Shown: piece after piece, positions 1-14,628 of the stretch
Numbering within the stretch: the stretch's first letter is position 1
Layout: every line of letters starts with the position of its first letter
Source: Sinohyriopsis cumingii
Lineage: Eukaryota; Mollusca; Bivalvia; Unionida; Unionidae
DNA: 64,000 nucleotides
Assembly: GCA_028554795.2 (NCBI GenBank)
Contig: CM068825.1
Span: 92,226,951-92,290,950, forward strand
Direction: 5' to 3'
The notes under the pieces: generated by a model
What the model was told of the DNA's origin: nothing
Seen by the model: only the letters and a program-made list of their open reading frames with translations
The model's database searches: none
Translations under genes and position numbers: made by a program

Positions 1-879
1 AAGATGACAACACTCTCAATTAAACTGGCTTTTAAACGTCATGTAGAAATTACTACGAAATATTATTATTACAGAGAATTCTATATAAATATACTTAATA
101 CAAGTGTTCTAATTCAATTGCACCGCAGTGATATCAAATGCAGCACAAAGTAATTCGAACACAAAACTACCCAACTGATTCTAGCACGCCTAGATCGGTT
201 CCTCCTATTTTATGGGACACTAATACAGCGTGGAGAAGATTAAAATAACTAAATGTTTAAAAAAAGATCACAAAATATATTTTGTATTTTAAACCTGCCA
301 ATATTGTGGGAAGTAAAAATATCACTTTATTAAAAGTAAATTGTACCTATAATTTAATAAAACCAAAACTAAATGGAGAAATATTAAAATAATTATGTGC
401 ATTCATCAATATATGATCTCGTTTTAAATTGGAACGAAATAAAAATAGTTATAACATTAGCACATATATATTTCAATGCTAATTAGATCAACGTTTGCAT
501 AGACTATTCTTCAATTTAGAAACTTAAATATGTTGCCTATTCCCGCAAGAAAGTTAATGAAAAGATGCACTCACTCTGATGTGAAGCTTAGTATGATGCG
601 ATCAAGACACGAAATGCAAAAATGAGTCGTGATTTCTTTTTTCTTTACGCTGGTATGGTTTGTAGATTTCAACGGATTGTAGAAGTTGTTTAATTCATAG
701 ATGTTTGCAATATTATTTTTACATGTCACTCTAGTTTTAAATTGATAATGGACATTATTATGCAACTTAAAAGATAGTTCATAGATGCAAATTAATATAC
801 CGATAGATTGTTAATAGCAGGTCGCAGAATCTCCATTGATGCATGTACATTTTCCAGCTACTTTTGTTTTCTCTCCTAG
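1..879 (+). other. intron upstream of first visible exon
   Basis: AT-rich sequence with no supported gene. It ends in a pyrimidine-rich tract and an AG at 878-879, the acceptor of the first visible exon. Short open frames here lack composition or motif support. Confidence 0.6.
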
Positions 880-1071
880 ACTTTTCGGATTCAGAAATAT
901 TGGAATTGGATGAAGACAACGACAACTACGAGGAGAAACCAGTAGAGGCTCGCCGTTCTAGCCTCGAGGAACCAACAGACATAACTCAGGGAAAGAAGAA
1001 AAAGAAGCCCTACAGGAGGAGTCATTCACTGGCCGAAATTCGTCGACCATCAGCAATCTATATCCCGGAAG
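880..1071 (+). CDS. tandem C2-domain protein, first visible exon
   Basis: This is the first of eight exons of one gene in the window. The pyrimidine tract and AG at 878-879 form the acceptor, and GTAAAA at 1072 is the donor. The exon starts with the last two bases of a codon, so the true start is further left. It encodes an acidic stretch (about 20 residues rich in D and E), then a basic KKKKK block and a Ser/Arg-rich segment. This looks like a disordered linker before the C2 domains. It leaves one codon base, completed by the next exon (phase 1 to phase 1). Joining all eight exons gives 409 complete codons with no stop, which is the main evidence for the gene. Names such as synaptotagmin or tandem-C2 protein are only family-level guesses. 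Confidence 0.75.
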
Positions 1072-2038
1072 GTAAAATTTTGTGCCAAGGTTCCTTGGAG
1101 TTTTAAATAAATATATATGTTGTAATATACCAACAATTCCTTCCTATGACACCAACATTCCTAAGAACTCTAGTTTAGCACTTATATAACCCCAGTAGTA
1201 TATTTGCACCGGAGAACAGTTTTCCATAAATGTAACTCTTTGATACTTAATCTTTATACGTGACAGAGTACGTCTTACTAATTTGCCGTTCTTGATAGAG
1301 TATTATACCTGTTCTTAATACTTTAGGACTGAAATATTGTTTATATAGAAGCTTCTTAGACACTGAGCATACATCAAGCTTATGTAACCGAACAGCTTTT
1401 GTAACAGAATCCTAATGACTCGCTACACCCATCATCTCACAGCCGCCCAAGACTACTGGACAGGTCAATTTGCAAAATTTACTCGAAAGTTTATGAACAC
1501 ATGTTCCAGTAAGGCTAGTAATTTATTTGTGGTATACAACTTTATTATTCAGTAAATTTGGTGAGATTACATAGAGCCTTAATTGTTACTGTAGCATCAC
1601 ATACATTATTGTTGCGTTGCTGTCAAGTTCATTCGACATTGACCTCCCTCCCCCCCCCCTCTTCTTCAAGTATCTAAAATGTAGCTGTTAATTAGCTTGT
1701 AAGTGTATATGGTCTTTCGTAATTTAATCTAGTCACTTTGTTTTCTAATATGTGTTTGTTTCTTTCTTTCCTTCTCGAAGATTTCTTTTTTACGCATGAT
1801 CTTACGTCTTTTGCTAACAGACCCACTCATACTACACAGACGGACATAGTTATGATATGCTTTACAGTACAATTGTTAGGAAATACCTGATATGTCTTGG
1901 CCAGACCACAATAGATTCCAGTATTATTAAGGCGACGTGTTTGGCGCACCATAGTATTTTGTAAATATTCTTCTTTCTTGCATCGCGTGACGCTTTCATT
2001 GCGTGTGCGGTACGTGCGTAATACATGTTACCGCGAGC

Positions 2039-2156
<118 letters not shown>

Positions 2157-2874
2157 CTTACGGATCTTGATTGGGACAGCCATTAGAGTGAAGCTCTTAC
2201 TACGTTCAACTCTCGGGGTGGGATCGCCATTATGTTTTGCCTAGTTCGAGTCAACGATTTTGGTGAGTTATATTCTTCTTAGTTCAAATTAATATTCATT
2301 TTCTTTCAAAACATGTTCAGTGTGATGTGATATGCTTGCGTTGTTTTACCATACTTTTAGTTTAATTCACCAAGAGTGTATGGCTTTAAGTAATTTGATT
2401 GCAAGAGATGGTACGGTTCAGATTATTGACAGAGATACGAGCATGCATGTCTTAGTTATAATATCGACAAAATATACAATAACCTACACACCGGAGTGCT
2501 GCATATAAGTTTTAGTGTATCGTAATTTTTACTTAGACAATCAATATTATGTCATTCGTACATTACAGAAGGTTGTACATAAGGAAATATTTCAGGTGTG
2601 TTATATTGATTTATTTGAAACTTTCAGATGTTGTTAACCCGATGATAAGCAGAAAACAGATTATTTGGAAAGTTGTTTTCTCGTATTCAGCTAACTAGGT
2701 GTGGATAACTGGGAGCGGGCTAACTAGATGTAACTAGATGCCGCTGTAGTAAGGAGAGATGAAAGACCGCCAGGAGAAGCGCAAACGGGTGTATGCATGG
2801 AAACGCTGGGTGGTTAAAGTGATCGAGCCGGAAAGCGGGTTAGGAGCATCATATGAAATGTCAAGTAATCATTG

Positions 2875-3070
2875 GTCATATATATGAGAAACGTTATTTT
2901 AGTGTTTGACTATAAGAGAAATATCTTTATAGTGTTTGACCATAGGGAAAAATGTCATTATTATGTTGATTATAGGGAGAAATGTTATTATAGTGTTTGA
3001 CTATAAAGATAAATATCAGTATAGTGGTTGACTATAGAGACAAGAGGCACGGTAGTGTTTGAGTATCTAA
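2875..3070. repeat. minisatellite, about 40-bp unit
   Basis: Four to five diverged copies of a unit containing TAGTGTTTGACTATA followed by an A-rich GAGAAAT segment. Copies differ by substitutions and small indels, so the array is not recent. Confidence 0.75.
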
Positions 3071-6000
3071 AACGACGTCATAGAATTATTGAATATTCCA
3101 AATAATTATTTGTTATTTATTGATGTTTTTATTGGATCCATACTATGTATCTATATATTAATTTCAGTGTCCTGCTTTATTTGACAACTATTAATGAGAG
3201 AGGATAATATATTTTTGTTATTGTCACTCACATACGTGTTTGTTATTTCTTAAAGTCCATTCAGTCTCAAAGGGTGATAGCTCGATTATGTTACAATACT
3301 GTGTATCGTTTAAGTGTACTTTCGCATTATCACTATGACCGTTAAGCGCTGTATATGTTAGCGACTGAAGGTCAGAAACGGATAATCAATCAAAATACAT
3401 GCCTTGGGAAGGATGCTCATCCTAATCAGAATGTGACGAGTGCATACACTGGTCCAAGTCCATTGTATATTGCTCAGCGGCAATCTAAAGCAAGCTGTTC
3501 AAGGAACAAATATTTAATTTTCCCACCATTCCTTTCGCAGTTCTCTAGTTTGGGTACTGTGATTTCTGCTATATGGCGTTAGGCCAAGACGTCAACTTGC
3601 CAGAGTTTGGCTTCAAGCTGATCTATTGTGTGACACTAATAAAAACAAACCTAAAGCAAAAGCGCCACTGGATCCGCAGAGCTTGTAAGGTGGTTGCCTG
3701 TACTTCTCGTCCGACGAGTCTGACACTCGTAACACTGGCATCTTTTCAAAGCCCCAGCCTCAACAGATCCTATCTTGGCGTTGCAGACATTGTCTTTTAA
3801 ATAACCACTGAGGAGATCGACTGGATCATCTAACCTGAATACTTACACATACTGCTAAAAATCCGACCTCTAGCTGTCCCTTACTTTACCCATTTTCTCT
3901 CCTTTTCACAGCTGGATACGATGCAACGTATTCTAGGCGACGTTTTTTATGCGCATCCGATTTCAATGCCTTTATCTTGACTAATGAATTACTAACAAGT
4001 TGTTTGATGAATTGCTATTGAACTCATTGGCACTTTCCATCATCTTTGGGTATGTCAACACCCACATCGGTCAGTATCGTGTTGAGTATCACTTTAAATC
4101 TTCGTTATTCATGCGGTCCTTCAATTCTTTGGTGCTCGTCTTAATGCAAGAATGAAGAGGTGTAGAAACAGGTAGCTGAGGAACTTAAGAAAATTCTTTA
4201 GTTGGTGTTAGATTTTAAAACCCTAAATATAAACCAAGGTAAGAGACAGCAGACTTTTGATCAGAATTTCTTAGAAGTAGACAATCCATTTGAAGGAACA
4301 TAGTCCAAATGGAGTAAATATATCTCAAAGAGAAGAAGAAAAAAAAAACGTTCTTCGCGTCAAAGCCTCCATCCAAGAAGTCTTGATATGTGCCTCTATC
4401 CGTCCTTTCCATACATATCTGTAAGAGCAATACTTCAATAATTATTCTTCCAATAGAAATATATTTCAACAAATCATGATGTATTTTTCCCATCTCATTC
4501 TGGTGCGTCTGATTCACACACAAAAAAAGGCAGAAGTGTCGACTTGGTTTTCACTCCTTCAGTGTTTACAGTTAGTCTGCCAAGCAATACAATCTCATCG
4601 TTGTTTTATTTGATGACATTTTTGAGAAAAATCAGCGAGCAGGGCTCTTATTTATTTGTGTAGTTTCTTGAAAATAGTTTGGATGAATGCCACCTCGGCT
4701 TTTATCCCTGAAGGGTCACAATTAGTTCAGAAGGCAGAAGAGTTAAAATGGTATTCTGGGAGGAGTCATTCATGCATGCTTTAGAGAGTTTTCTGACACT
4801 TTGGCCCTAACACCTTTTGGACCTTAGACGAGACATTTCAGCCTTAGACATTTAGACCGGTGGACATTGCGACCATATGACAGTTCATCCCTAAGATAAA
4901 TTTTCCCAAAGATATTACGGCCCTGTATTTGATTATTATTATGATTGATTTTAACATTTTGTTTTACAAAGTTGGAATATTTTCAATTTAATATTTTTCA
5001 TTAGATTTTTATAACAAAATTTGCGAACAGGTTTAAGTATGTTTTATTTTAAGGGTGGGTGGGTTTCATGAACAAATGGAAAACACTATCAGACATACCT
5101 CTGTGGGTGAAAATCCGAGTTAGCGATTTAGAAAAGCTTTACCAATATATAGCTATATTACTAAATATGTAATGGAATGAACTTGTCCACATTCACGCCT
5201 TCAGTCATAGTCCCAACGTGGTCCAGAAAATTAGACCGGACCTATGTTGGATTGTCCTGAGAGCACCTTATCGATGGAACAAATCAAATGACCTGCTTAA
5301 TCATGTTTTAATGAGTATTTCATCTCATCAAAAATCTTCTGAGGTAACCTCAATCGCGTATCTTAAATCGAAAACCGAATTCATTCAGATAACGTATCAT
5401 AACTATCTGGAGGGTTCTCAGAAATAAAAGAACCATTCTGGCGGTGTTGACAAAATACGATTCACAGACATATTAAGGCTTGTAAATTTGCCACGATACA
5501 GATTTTAAGATCTCCTGACCAATTTAGACCTTTCCTGGTCTAGGTCATAGATAATTTTTCCAAAATGGATTCTCTCAATTTCTTGACTTGTCTTCATCTA
5601 ACTCCATTCTAACTTCTTTCATTTGAAGTGTTATTATTACTCTGCTACAAACTCGGTGTCGGGAACATTCATATGTAATCTGCCGTGATATATTGCCTGT
5701 AAGTGAATTTCATCTTTTAAAATAATTAGACAATGGTTCTCAAACCTGCCTGAATTAAATGTCTCAAGTGGCAAGGCTTCTAAACCTTAGGGTTCTCTGG
5801 GCTTGCTTTCATAGGCCTAAGGAAATACATCAGGTAAGGTCATGCTTGCTTCTACAGGTCAAATAGGAGAAACAAGGCATTATCTGACAATGTTAACTTT
5901 TGATGGTTTTACCCGTATTATTATCTCCAATTTTACAATGAGTTCTTCCACCTATTTCCTTCGATCATCTTCTCTGCTTGGAAACTTAATGAGCTAATAA

Positions 6001-6653
6001 TAATAAGTGGCGGATCTGAGGCTGACGACATCTTGTTATTGTTTCCAATCTTGAGAGTATAAAGATCGGGTAATGTAGTCAATTAGTAAAATATGTGACA
6101 CATTTAATACATGTGTTCACTTCACAAACATAAATAAAATTATTTGTATATATTGTGACAGTATTTGAAAAGTTTATAACGACTGCAATATTGCACACAA
6201 AAAACATCCAACAGTAAAATTGACATTTTTTAGCAGAAAGAAAATCCTGTAATGTACTCCGGGGCTATTTTTCCAAACCAGTCTTGTAAAAGTATAATTA
6301 CAGTGTATTTTACTGCTTCTCATTGAAGAGACGTGTACTTTTATTAGATATTTCAGAACGTGATAATCATGAAATAGATTAGTAGGAAAAAATTATATCG
6401 ACACAGTGGTCTACCACTCTTGGAACTACTTTCTTTTTCTATGAAGGATATATATCTGATTTACGTATGTTAATCACACCATACTAAGGCCAATGTTATT
6501 ATTTCTACTTTCTTTCTTTCTTTTTCTTCCTCTCTCCATCTGGATGAATTGATCTTAAAACTTAACAAGTATTTTTGCCATCTAGTCTACATTATCTACT
6601 CAATGAATATTAGTTGTCAAGAATACAGAAAAATGAACCCAAATCAACAAAAT

Positions 6654-6734
6654 GCACGCTTCAAGTATTAACGTTTCGATGCACGCTTCAAGTATTAACG
6701 TTTCGCTTCACGCTTCAAGTATTAACGTTTCGAT
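6654..6734. repeat. 27-bp tandem repeat, three copies
   Basis: Three near-perfect units containing CACGCTTCAAGTATTAACG, at a 27-bp period. Only a few positions differ between copies, which suggests a recent expansion. Confidence 0.9.
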
Positions 6735-8375
6735 GCTTATTCACGTGAATAATGCAAATTGTCAACAGTGAACTTATATGACTTGGTGCTATTCGATATT
6801 ATCTCACCCACGCTATGTTAAGCTGGTGCACTCAACAACAAATTGTACAGTTTCTTTATTATATATAGTAATAAAATTGGTCAAGTAGCGATATTAACTG
6901 TCACTGCAATCATAAACATGTCTGAATACGATGGAGAAATAAGGCATTGATCAGTGTCCATTGAAAACCGAAATTAAGTGCCAACCTAACTATGGGTGTA
7001 GATAGCGTCTGTTACCAAAATGAACTGCAAGCTTGCCAAGACACAAAATACGCGTCTGAATGCAGAAATAAACAAAAATATCAGCCTGTAACATCATTTC
7101 AAGGAAACTTAAAATCATTAAATGTTTAATTATTTATGTCATGTTACTTTAGTACCCATGCTTGCAGCAATGTTCACAGAATTAATCCGAGCAAGAATGT
7201 GTTGACGAAAATTAAATTCTCTCCAGTTTTGCATGAAAAGATTCATTAAATTCACACGATAAAATATAAATTTTTAAAATAAGTCGCTACCTTAAAATTA
7301 TTACAACATTACGGAAATTCTTTCTTTTCTCGATGTAGTAATGCAGCCCAAATTTGAATCGACAAAGAATGGAAAACAAATCCATGTAACTCGAATGTTT
7401 TTGCATTAACAATGTACATAATAAAAAGAAAATGCACGTTATTTTGAGTTGATATAAGGAAATAGTTTGCCACTAATGTGTGCACTTCACGATTCATTAA
7501 ACGCTGATAACCTATATCAACCTAATTCTTGATATTTCACTTACATTTTTCAAGATCACATTTATTTGCCTCCATTTTTAAATGATCTATATTTATCTAA
7601 AGAGTAACTATAGAAACTTTGATGATAGAAACTACTTTGTTCACATCATAGTTGTTTAAAACAGCATTCCTCCGATTATCGTCATAAGCAAATGTCACAA
7701 AAAAGTTTAACAAATCCCGTGAAGACTGAGCTTGATATAATTTTCCTAGAAGCGATCTGAAATTTGTAAGCTCCTAAATATGAACCTTCTCCATCCAATC
7801 ACCACCGCACTAAATGAAGGTGTATACTATTCTTCTCTGGTCAAAGAAGGTGACGGAATATACGAAAATAGAAAATGGTCAATATTCAATCTCAAAATAT
7901 CTCAGCGGTTGTTTTAAAGGAACGCTATCTTGAGATAAACTTTTGACGCGTGCGGAATCTCTTCAGCCAGGTACAATCCGCTTAACATGCAGGCGACCAA
8001 ACTGGCTAAGCTATGATTTAGTTTCGTCCTCCTTTTTGATTCTCTCGGATGTGAATTATACAACTAATTTCCCGTATATGTGCAAATTCATAGTACTATG
8101 TTTAGTAAGTGGAGATTATCAGACCATTGTCACGTTAGGCTGCTGAATAGGTATGTACTCAAGTGACAAGGTCAAAATGTCAATGTCTTAATGAGACATA
8201 TAGCTATCTCAACTCAAACGAACAAAATCAGAAACATTGTCCACATTTGTGTTATAAATTTATGAAATATGTCATATTGGTTTGGATAACTCGTATGTGT
8301 TCACAATCTAAACTAAATATCAATTAAGTTAGTCGTACAATTCTGATGTTTTAACCGCTTCATATACATTTCCAG

Positions 8376-8500
8376 CGAGCCGAAGCAAGGCGGATGGACG
8401 GCGGGTGACGGTCAATTCTCTGGTTGTCAGCAGTATGAATGCCCTGGATAACACAATGAATCCCGTGGCACCACCCTATCACAGGAAGAAGCCAAAATTA
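8376..8500 (+). CDS. tandem C2-domain protein, second visible exon
   Basis: The acceptor TTTCCAG ends at 8375 and the donor GTATGT starts at 8501. Two leading bases complete the codon split from the previous exon, and the exon then runs 41 codons and closes in phase 0. It encodes an Arg/Ser/Lys-rich start followed by a Pro- and Lys-rich end (PPYHRKKPKL), probably more of the linker N-terminal to the first C2 domain. Only one reading frame is open and it is the one the phase demands. No domain is recognisable in this exon alone. Confidence 0.75.
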
Positions 8501-9663
8501 GTATGTGACTCTTATCTAATCTTTTACATCTGCAATCAGTGTGTTTCTAATTAGCAAATGTATCCGCATTAAGATAAATGGAGACTTTCTACCTTTTGCT
8601 AAAGCCCGTTTTTGACCTTTCGGTAAAGCCTCAATGCCACCGTTCATCATAAATTTCACCGTTATTACAATCTATGATGTATCAAAATCTATCTGACATC
8701 AATCGTTATTTGAAAAAAATCAAGATGTGAGGTTTAAATGACGTTCAACAATTCAGTTCCATCTTTTAATTCCGTCAACGAAGTTGCTCTTAATTCCGTT
8801 CTTTTCGCGAGTGATAAGATACATTCGACAATTTCCGTTAGTGAATAATCTAATAATAACATCTGCACGTGGCGCACAAATTGAATCTAGAGGGAAAGAT
8901 AGACAAGCCCGATTTTTTACATTGACCAGAAGGAAAAAAAAAGCTTGCAACAGATACAAATAAGACTAGGGTGAATATTGGTGATCAGCAGGTGCGGTGG
9001 GATAATTTGAAGGGTGACCTTGGGCTGAAGACAATCTGACATAGCATGGTGTTGGCTTCTTGTGTTTACAACAGTGGCAGCTACAAATCTTGAGTTCCAG
9101 CTTTCGACTGAAATCAGTTGATCCACAGATGTCACCGATCAACATCGGATTAATTCGTACACGTTTCTTCAATGTCAGTGATAAATTACATGGCTCATAA
9201 TGTGATGAAACATCGGTATGATCTGGAGCCAACGTTTTCTTAGGACTTATATCTTTCAAAATTCAATATTATTAAAATGATATGGCGTATACGACATTTT
9301 GCACGTGGTGGCGGTATTCGGGCTTTAAGATTATGACCCTCTTTAAAATCTTTAATGGAGTGGGGACTCTTCTATTTGAAACTACAACAGAAGAGATCCA
9401 TCATAATATGTCCATCCCAAGTTCCACTCTCCACCTATTTATCGTTTTTTAATGGTTACAAATATTTCATCAGTTTACTTGGTTATCGATGATTTCTCAT
9501 TAATACAGAAAAACAGATTAGGTTGTCATTACTTTTGATATGTTTCATCTTATTTCTCAACGTATTGTCAACATAACCGGCAGGACTATTCCTTGACTCA
9601 TTTTTCATTCAGACCTGTCAGTTGTTTTATAAATTCTTTGGACTATCCATAATAGAAGCGGAT

Positions 9664-10125
9664 TTAATTAGCCGCACATGACCTATACGCACCTCTTACC
9701 GATGCAGCTCCTGTCTGAGTGGTACCATCCGGGAGGTATTCGATTCCTATTAAATCGAACACTGCAGTAGTTTTGAAGTACACCAAATAACATGATGGGA
9801 CCAAATTTCTAGTCCTAATCTCCTGGTATGGAATTTCGTCGCTGATGTTGCAATTACTGAATATCAGGTAATGTTTGCCACATTTCCAGGCTAAAATAAG
9901 TTGTGGTGGATTCAATCTTCAGAAATGGACAACTCCAAGACACAAAATGGCCCAATAATCCGAATCGGGTTCTCTAATATTAGGGTCAACTATGATGGCC
10001 TGTTTGCAAGATGAATCCTGAAGATCATCACAGTTATCTGTCCGGTTCCTGATCCTTTGGAGTGAGCAGAGGATTTCTTGTCTGTAGACTAAGAACAACA
10101 TGGACAAATTCACTCTCTTTCTCAT
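9664..10125 (-). pseudogene. possible degraded coding segment, unrecognised
   Basis: On the minus strand two open stretches (10125-9919 and 9915-9664) lie in the same frame, separated by one TGA at 9921-9919, giving about 150 near-continuous codons. The composition looks protein-like, with spaced Cys and Trp and segments such as DPNIREPDSDYWAI and CGKHYLIFSNCNIS. A further Cys-rich minus-strand frame lies at 8966-9259. I recognise no family. It could be an exon pair of a decayed gene, part of a transposon, or chance. Confidence 0.25.
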
Positions 10126-13100
10126 ATATCTGGTCTAGAAGGTCATTCATACAATCATGCACTCCACTTACGTGTTCGTCCAATTAGTTAATATACAATG
10201 GGATACACTGAGGGCAAATAATAATCTCAAGCTGTCTATGGATTTTCCAAGAACTCATCTTCCTTAAGTTCCGGAGTTTATTAATAAATTTAAATTCTCT
10301 TTGGCTCCACACGTGGAATTTGTCAGATGAAACCTAAAAACAAGATCCTTTGAACCAATGTGTTGGTCAATGCGAATCATTTCCATTAGAAGTCTCTAAA
10401 TTTTAAAAGACTTGCGTATGTAAATTTGAAATATTAAAATTGTTTTTTCAAACTAACATTTATATCCCATTGTCTCTTCTGTAGTAGCATAGCCGACATT
10501 TTATCTTGACACAAATTCATAATTTCGTAAACAGCTACACAGTTGTCAGAGCTCTGACTTAATACCCTATTGGAGCGCTTAGATATTACCGTAATACACC
10601 AAAGATCATAAAACAAGGAAGATCTCATGTTTCCGTCAGTTAAGAAATGCTAAATATGTCCATTCCTTCTATGATTTGGCTGGTTGCCTTCAATATTTGA
10701 TTCGTTCAGCGTACAACAAAAGGTCGCCCTCTAGCAAGAAACCGATGAAGATTTCAGCCAATGAAAACCATGCAGTAGTTTTGAGCTCAGTTGCTTTAAT
10801 AAGGACATCATTAAGACTAGTATTATCTGAACACATTTCCCAACTTCTTTCTGAAATATTTGTCAGCACCATGGCATACACTTAACCTGGTTGGATCCGT
10901 AGCAAAGTAACATCAACAGAAGCTTTGTAAGGAGATCGTTCAAAGCGAGTGATGTGTCTATCTTGTATTGGTTTTCGCCAGAAGAAATAATTTTTCTTGG
11001 ATGTAAGAGTTGATTAAAGTCAATACCCTCACTTCACGAACTATATATATCCAGTCAGGTTGCTACTTGCTTTGCTTGGATATGGTATTTCTGACATAGG
11101 TCCCCTGTGATCAAAACTTTCAACGCTGTACACATTGTGCATCTCATTCAAATTCAGCTCGCATTCACCTTACGCTCTTGCCTATTCTGTGAGAACTTTA
11201 GATTTAGGGAGTGTACTCAAAGAAACAGTTTATTTTTGCTGTAAATTATACTTACTTACCCTATCATATTACCTATCAAGCCCTACCAATCCCTCCCCAT
11301 CCTATGCGAGATTCTTCACATGTTTTCCTCACAGATTGTAAATTTGCTATGTCTTGCTAACTTGGAGAGTAGTCACATGATTATTGAGCACACAACAATA
11401 AATTTAGGTCTTCCAGCAAACATTCGTCGTAAATCAACGATAACTGATAAATACTTCCTGCATGCCACAACTACTGATGCTGATAAGACTTACAAAACGT
11501 CTTTGTCCAGCGCGAGATGGGCCTGGGATGGGAATAGGGAGAATGTCTAGTTTCGGTGTAGGAGAGTACATATTCTTAACCTAAACATTTCTAATGAAGT
11601 TCTGTAAGAAACGTACTTGATAGCATTCACTGTTTAGCTATATTTTCTTGTACACATCAGATAACATATTTAGAGGTTTGTTCTCTATATAATGTAATTA
11701 CATAAAGGAAACATAATTTCATTAATTGATAATCTATCTAAATTTTCTTGAATTTAACATTAATATTGACTTTATGCCTTATGTGGGTGTAAGATAAGAA
11801 AGCCTCATATTTCATAGAGTATGCGCTATAACTTTGAGCCATTTTAAGAAGAGCAATATTGTGTTCAGCAGGCATTTATACGAAAAGTCCTTGGTGGATT
11901 TCTGAAACGAAAACTATCTTTGGTACTGCTTTGCACCACAAGTGTCACAGGAATATAATTGCGAATGAAAACTCCACTTGCAAGTTTTTATCACAGAACA
12001 TTTTGCAGGGGAGGGGGTGGAAAACTCTTTGGTAAGAGATATGCCTTTGCAAAGATCATTTTTCAATGTATTATGTTTCCAACATGATGTTCTCTGCATG
12101 TTCTCGAAGGAAAGTATGTGGATTCTTTTAAGAGTTTTCTCTTGCTCGTATATTCATCGGTCCATGTGTTCGTTCCCCCATCTGTCATTTGTGCCTGCAA
12201 ATTGAAGAGATAGTTTATTCTATTGTTTTAAAATTCAACCTTTGTACCAAATAACCGTACACCTAATTTGTTCACTTCCATGCCCAAAGGGTAACCAGTA
12301 ACTAGTGCCCTGATAGGTATGCTCATCGAGAGCTTCATGGAGAATCGATAAATTAATGCTTATTACAAGGGTTAGATTCAGTAATAATTAGTAATGTTAA
12401 GAGATGGTCACACACAATTCTTTTTAATCATTCGTTTTGTATTTTAAACTTTCAAAGTGTATAAGATCGCCAAAGCTGTCCTTTATTACAGCCCTCCAAG
12501 GCTCCGACATAGAACTTGACTCTATTCCACGATTAACCAAAACTATTCTAACCAATTAAAATGCTGCATTTATTAACTTCGTGTATTATTTCTACGTCAG
12601 ATATTAGTGACAAAACGTGTTTCAAAGTGGAAACTTTGCACCGGCCACAATTCACCCACCAAGGTACAATTCTAGGATCGTTAAGAAGGAATATCAGTAG
12701 GTTTCGCAATTGAAAAATAAATATGCAATATATCACTTATGTGTTTAATGGATTGTGTTGCAAATTGTTATAAAGGAGAGTTGAACTTGACCTTGTGCTG
12801 ACCTTCTTATGTAGTTTGTGCGTGTGGTTGTGTGTGAATGTATTCAGTATTTTTGTCTATTTACACGTAGATGAATTTGATGGGGTGGATCACTGACTGA
12901 AACAAAAATGTATTCATTCCATGTATTAGTTCAAGTATTTTATAGTAAAGTTTTTACTCAATGATTCTTCAACAATTGTTTTGAAATATATACGGATTTT
13001 GTACTGAACAGAGGTTGCCATTGATGATTGTTGGAGAGCTTCGGTACATACTACTAAGTTAATGAAAAACTCTTAAAGAAAAATTAAACATTTCAAAAAC

Positions 13101-14516
13101 AACTTTGCGTATTTCTTTATTTAGTGTAATTTATCACCATTTTGAAACTTTTAAGTCAAAATGCTACATTAGAGTGAAGAGAACGTATAGTAATATAAAT
13201 TCATTGTTCTCTGACTGATAATTAATATATAGTAAAACCTGCATACAGAGCCCACGCAAGAGAGATGACACACAATTTGTTCTTTATAAAAGCTTTAACT
13301 TTCTAATGCATTCTGAACTATTTGCATTCCCTAGCTTTGATGAGCATATGTCCGTCTTTGACATCTTAGATAAAGTTTGTGTATCAGTCATTTCAAGCAC
13401 TATGGTCGGGTATCCTTGTTCCTTGAACACCTTCTGAGTAGATGTAATTGTACGCATGTTATTGTAATTCTGACAGTTACTCATAAAACTCAAATCCGTG
13501 TATGAAGATTAAAGGAAAGTAAAATGGATTTATTACTGAAATCAAAAACATCTTCCCATTCCTCTTCTCCCACGTGACAGTGTTATTCTATGACACTGGC
13601 ACTGTTTAGAAAGAAAGGAGAAAATACAGCAAGGCGAATCAAACAAAATACTGTTATGGGCCTGATATAGCAAATCCCTGATATTTAAGGTTCGAATTTT
13701 CTTCCTGTTTCTCATACAAACCACTTGTTTGCTTAACCATACTATCTAAGTCAAAATATTTTATAAATTCAGCAAGGCCTGAAAATCTACTTTGTATACA
13801 TACATATGAATAAAAGTATGTTTACCAAAGATTACTTTCTACTATAAGTAGCTTATGTTTAATCGTGATGTTAAACAAATTTAAGTCCAAAATGTCAACA
13901 AAATATAAACGAAGAATTTAAAACTGGAATCAGTGGCCTGAAAACCGAACATACATAATAAAGCAAAACTGCCCACCAAATTTAATTTGCCTACCTCAAT
14001 TGCATTTGATTAATCATGTTTATGCGACAAGACATACTTATTGTCGGATGTGCTGGTGATCTCATCAAGGTTTTCGTTCGAAAATGCAGTGTATCTCCAA
14101 AAGGTTTAAAATTCAGTAAAATGTCTTAAAACAGATAAATGATCAAATGGCGATAAAATCTAATTAGGTCATCTAAATATTGACAAAACGAAGCCAACCG
14201 ATTTTTTTTTTCTTCTGTAACAAGTGATGTTTTGCTTAATCTTGTATATGGTCATATATTTTCTCTAAAACGTCCAAAACTATAGTTAATAAATCTGCTA
14301 AACAAAGTCAAAAATTGTTTAATAGCATACAAAATCTAATCAGATCACTCAAATATTGATATTCATATATGCATGCTAAATTGTCTTAGCAAACGTTTAA
14401 TTTTTTTTTTAACCGTGCTTATGTCAAAAGGAAAACTGTCAAGTGTTCCAAAGTGCGTTTAAAAATATTCAAGAAAAGGTAACAGACACCAGGTGGATAT
14501 GCGTAAAGCAGAAAAC

Positions 14517-14628
14517 AAGTATGTCTCCCTCCCATCAGGAATCAATTCTTCAAACTGAATTTAGACAAACAAGTGTGTCTCCCTCCCATCAGGAATCAAT
14601 TCTTCAAACTGAATTTAGACAAACAAGT
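14517..14628. repeat. 54-bp tandem duplication
   Basis: Two almost identical copies in tandem with a 54-bp period, each beginning GTCTCCCTCCCATCAGG. The near identity points to a recent duplication inside the intron. Confidence 0.95.
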
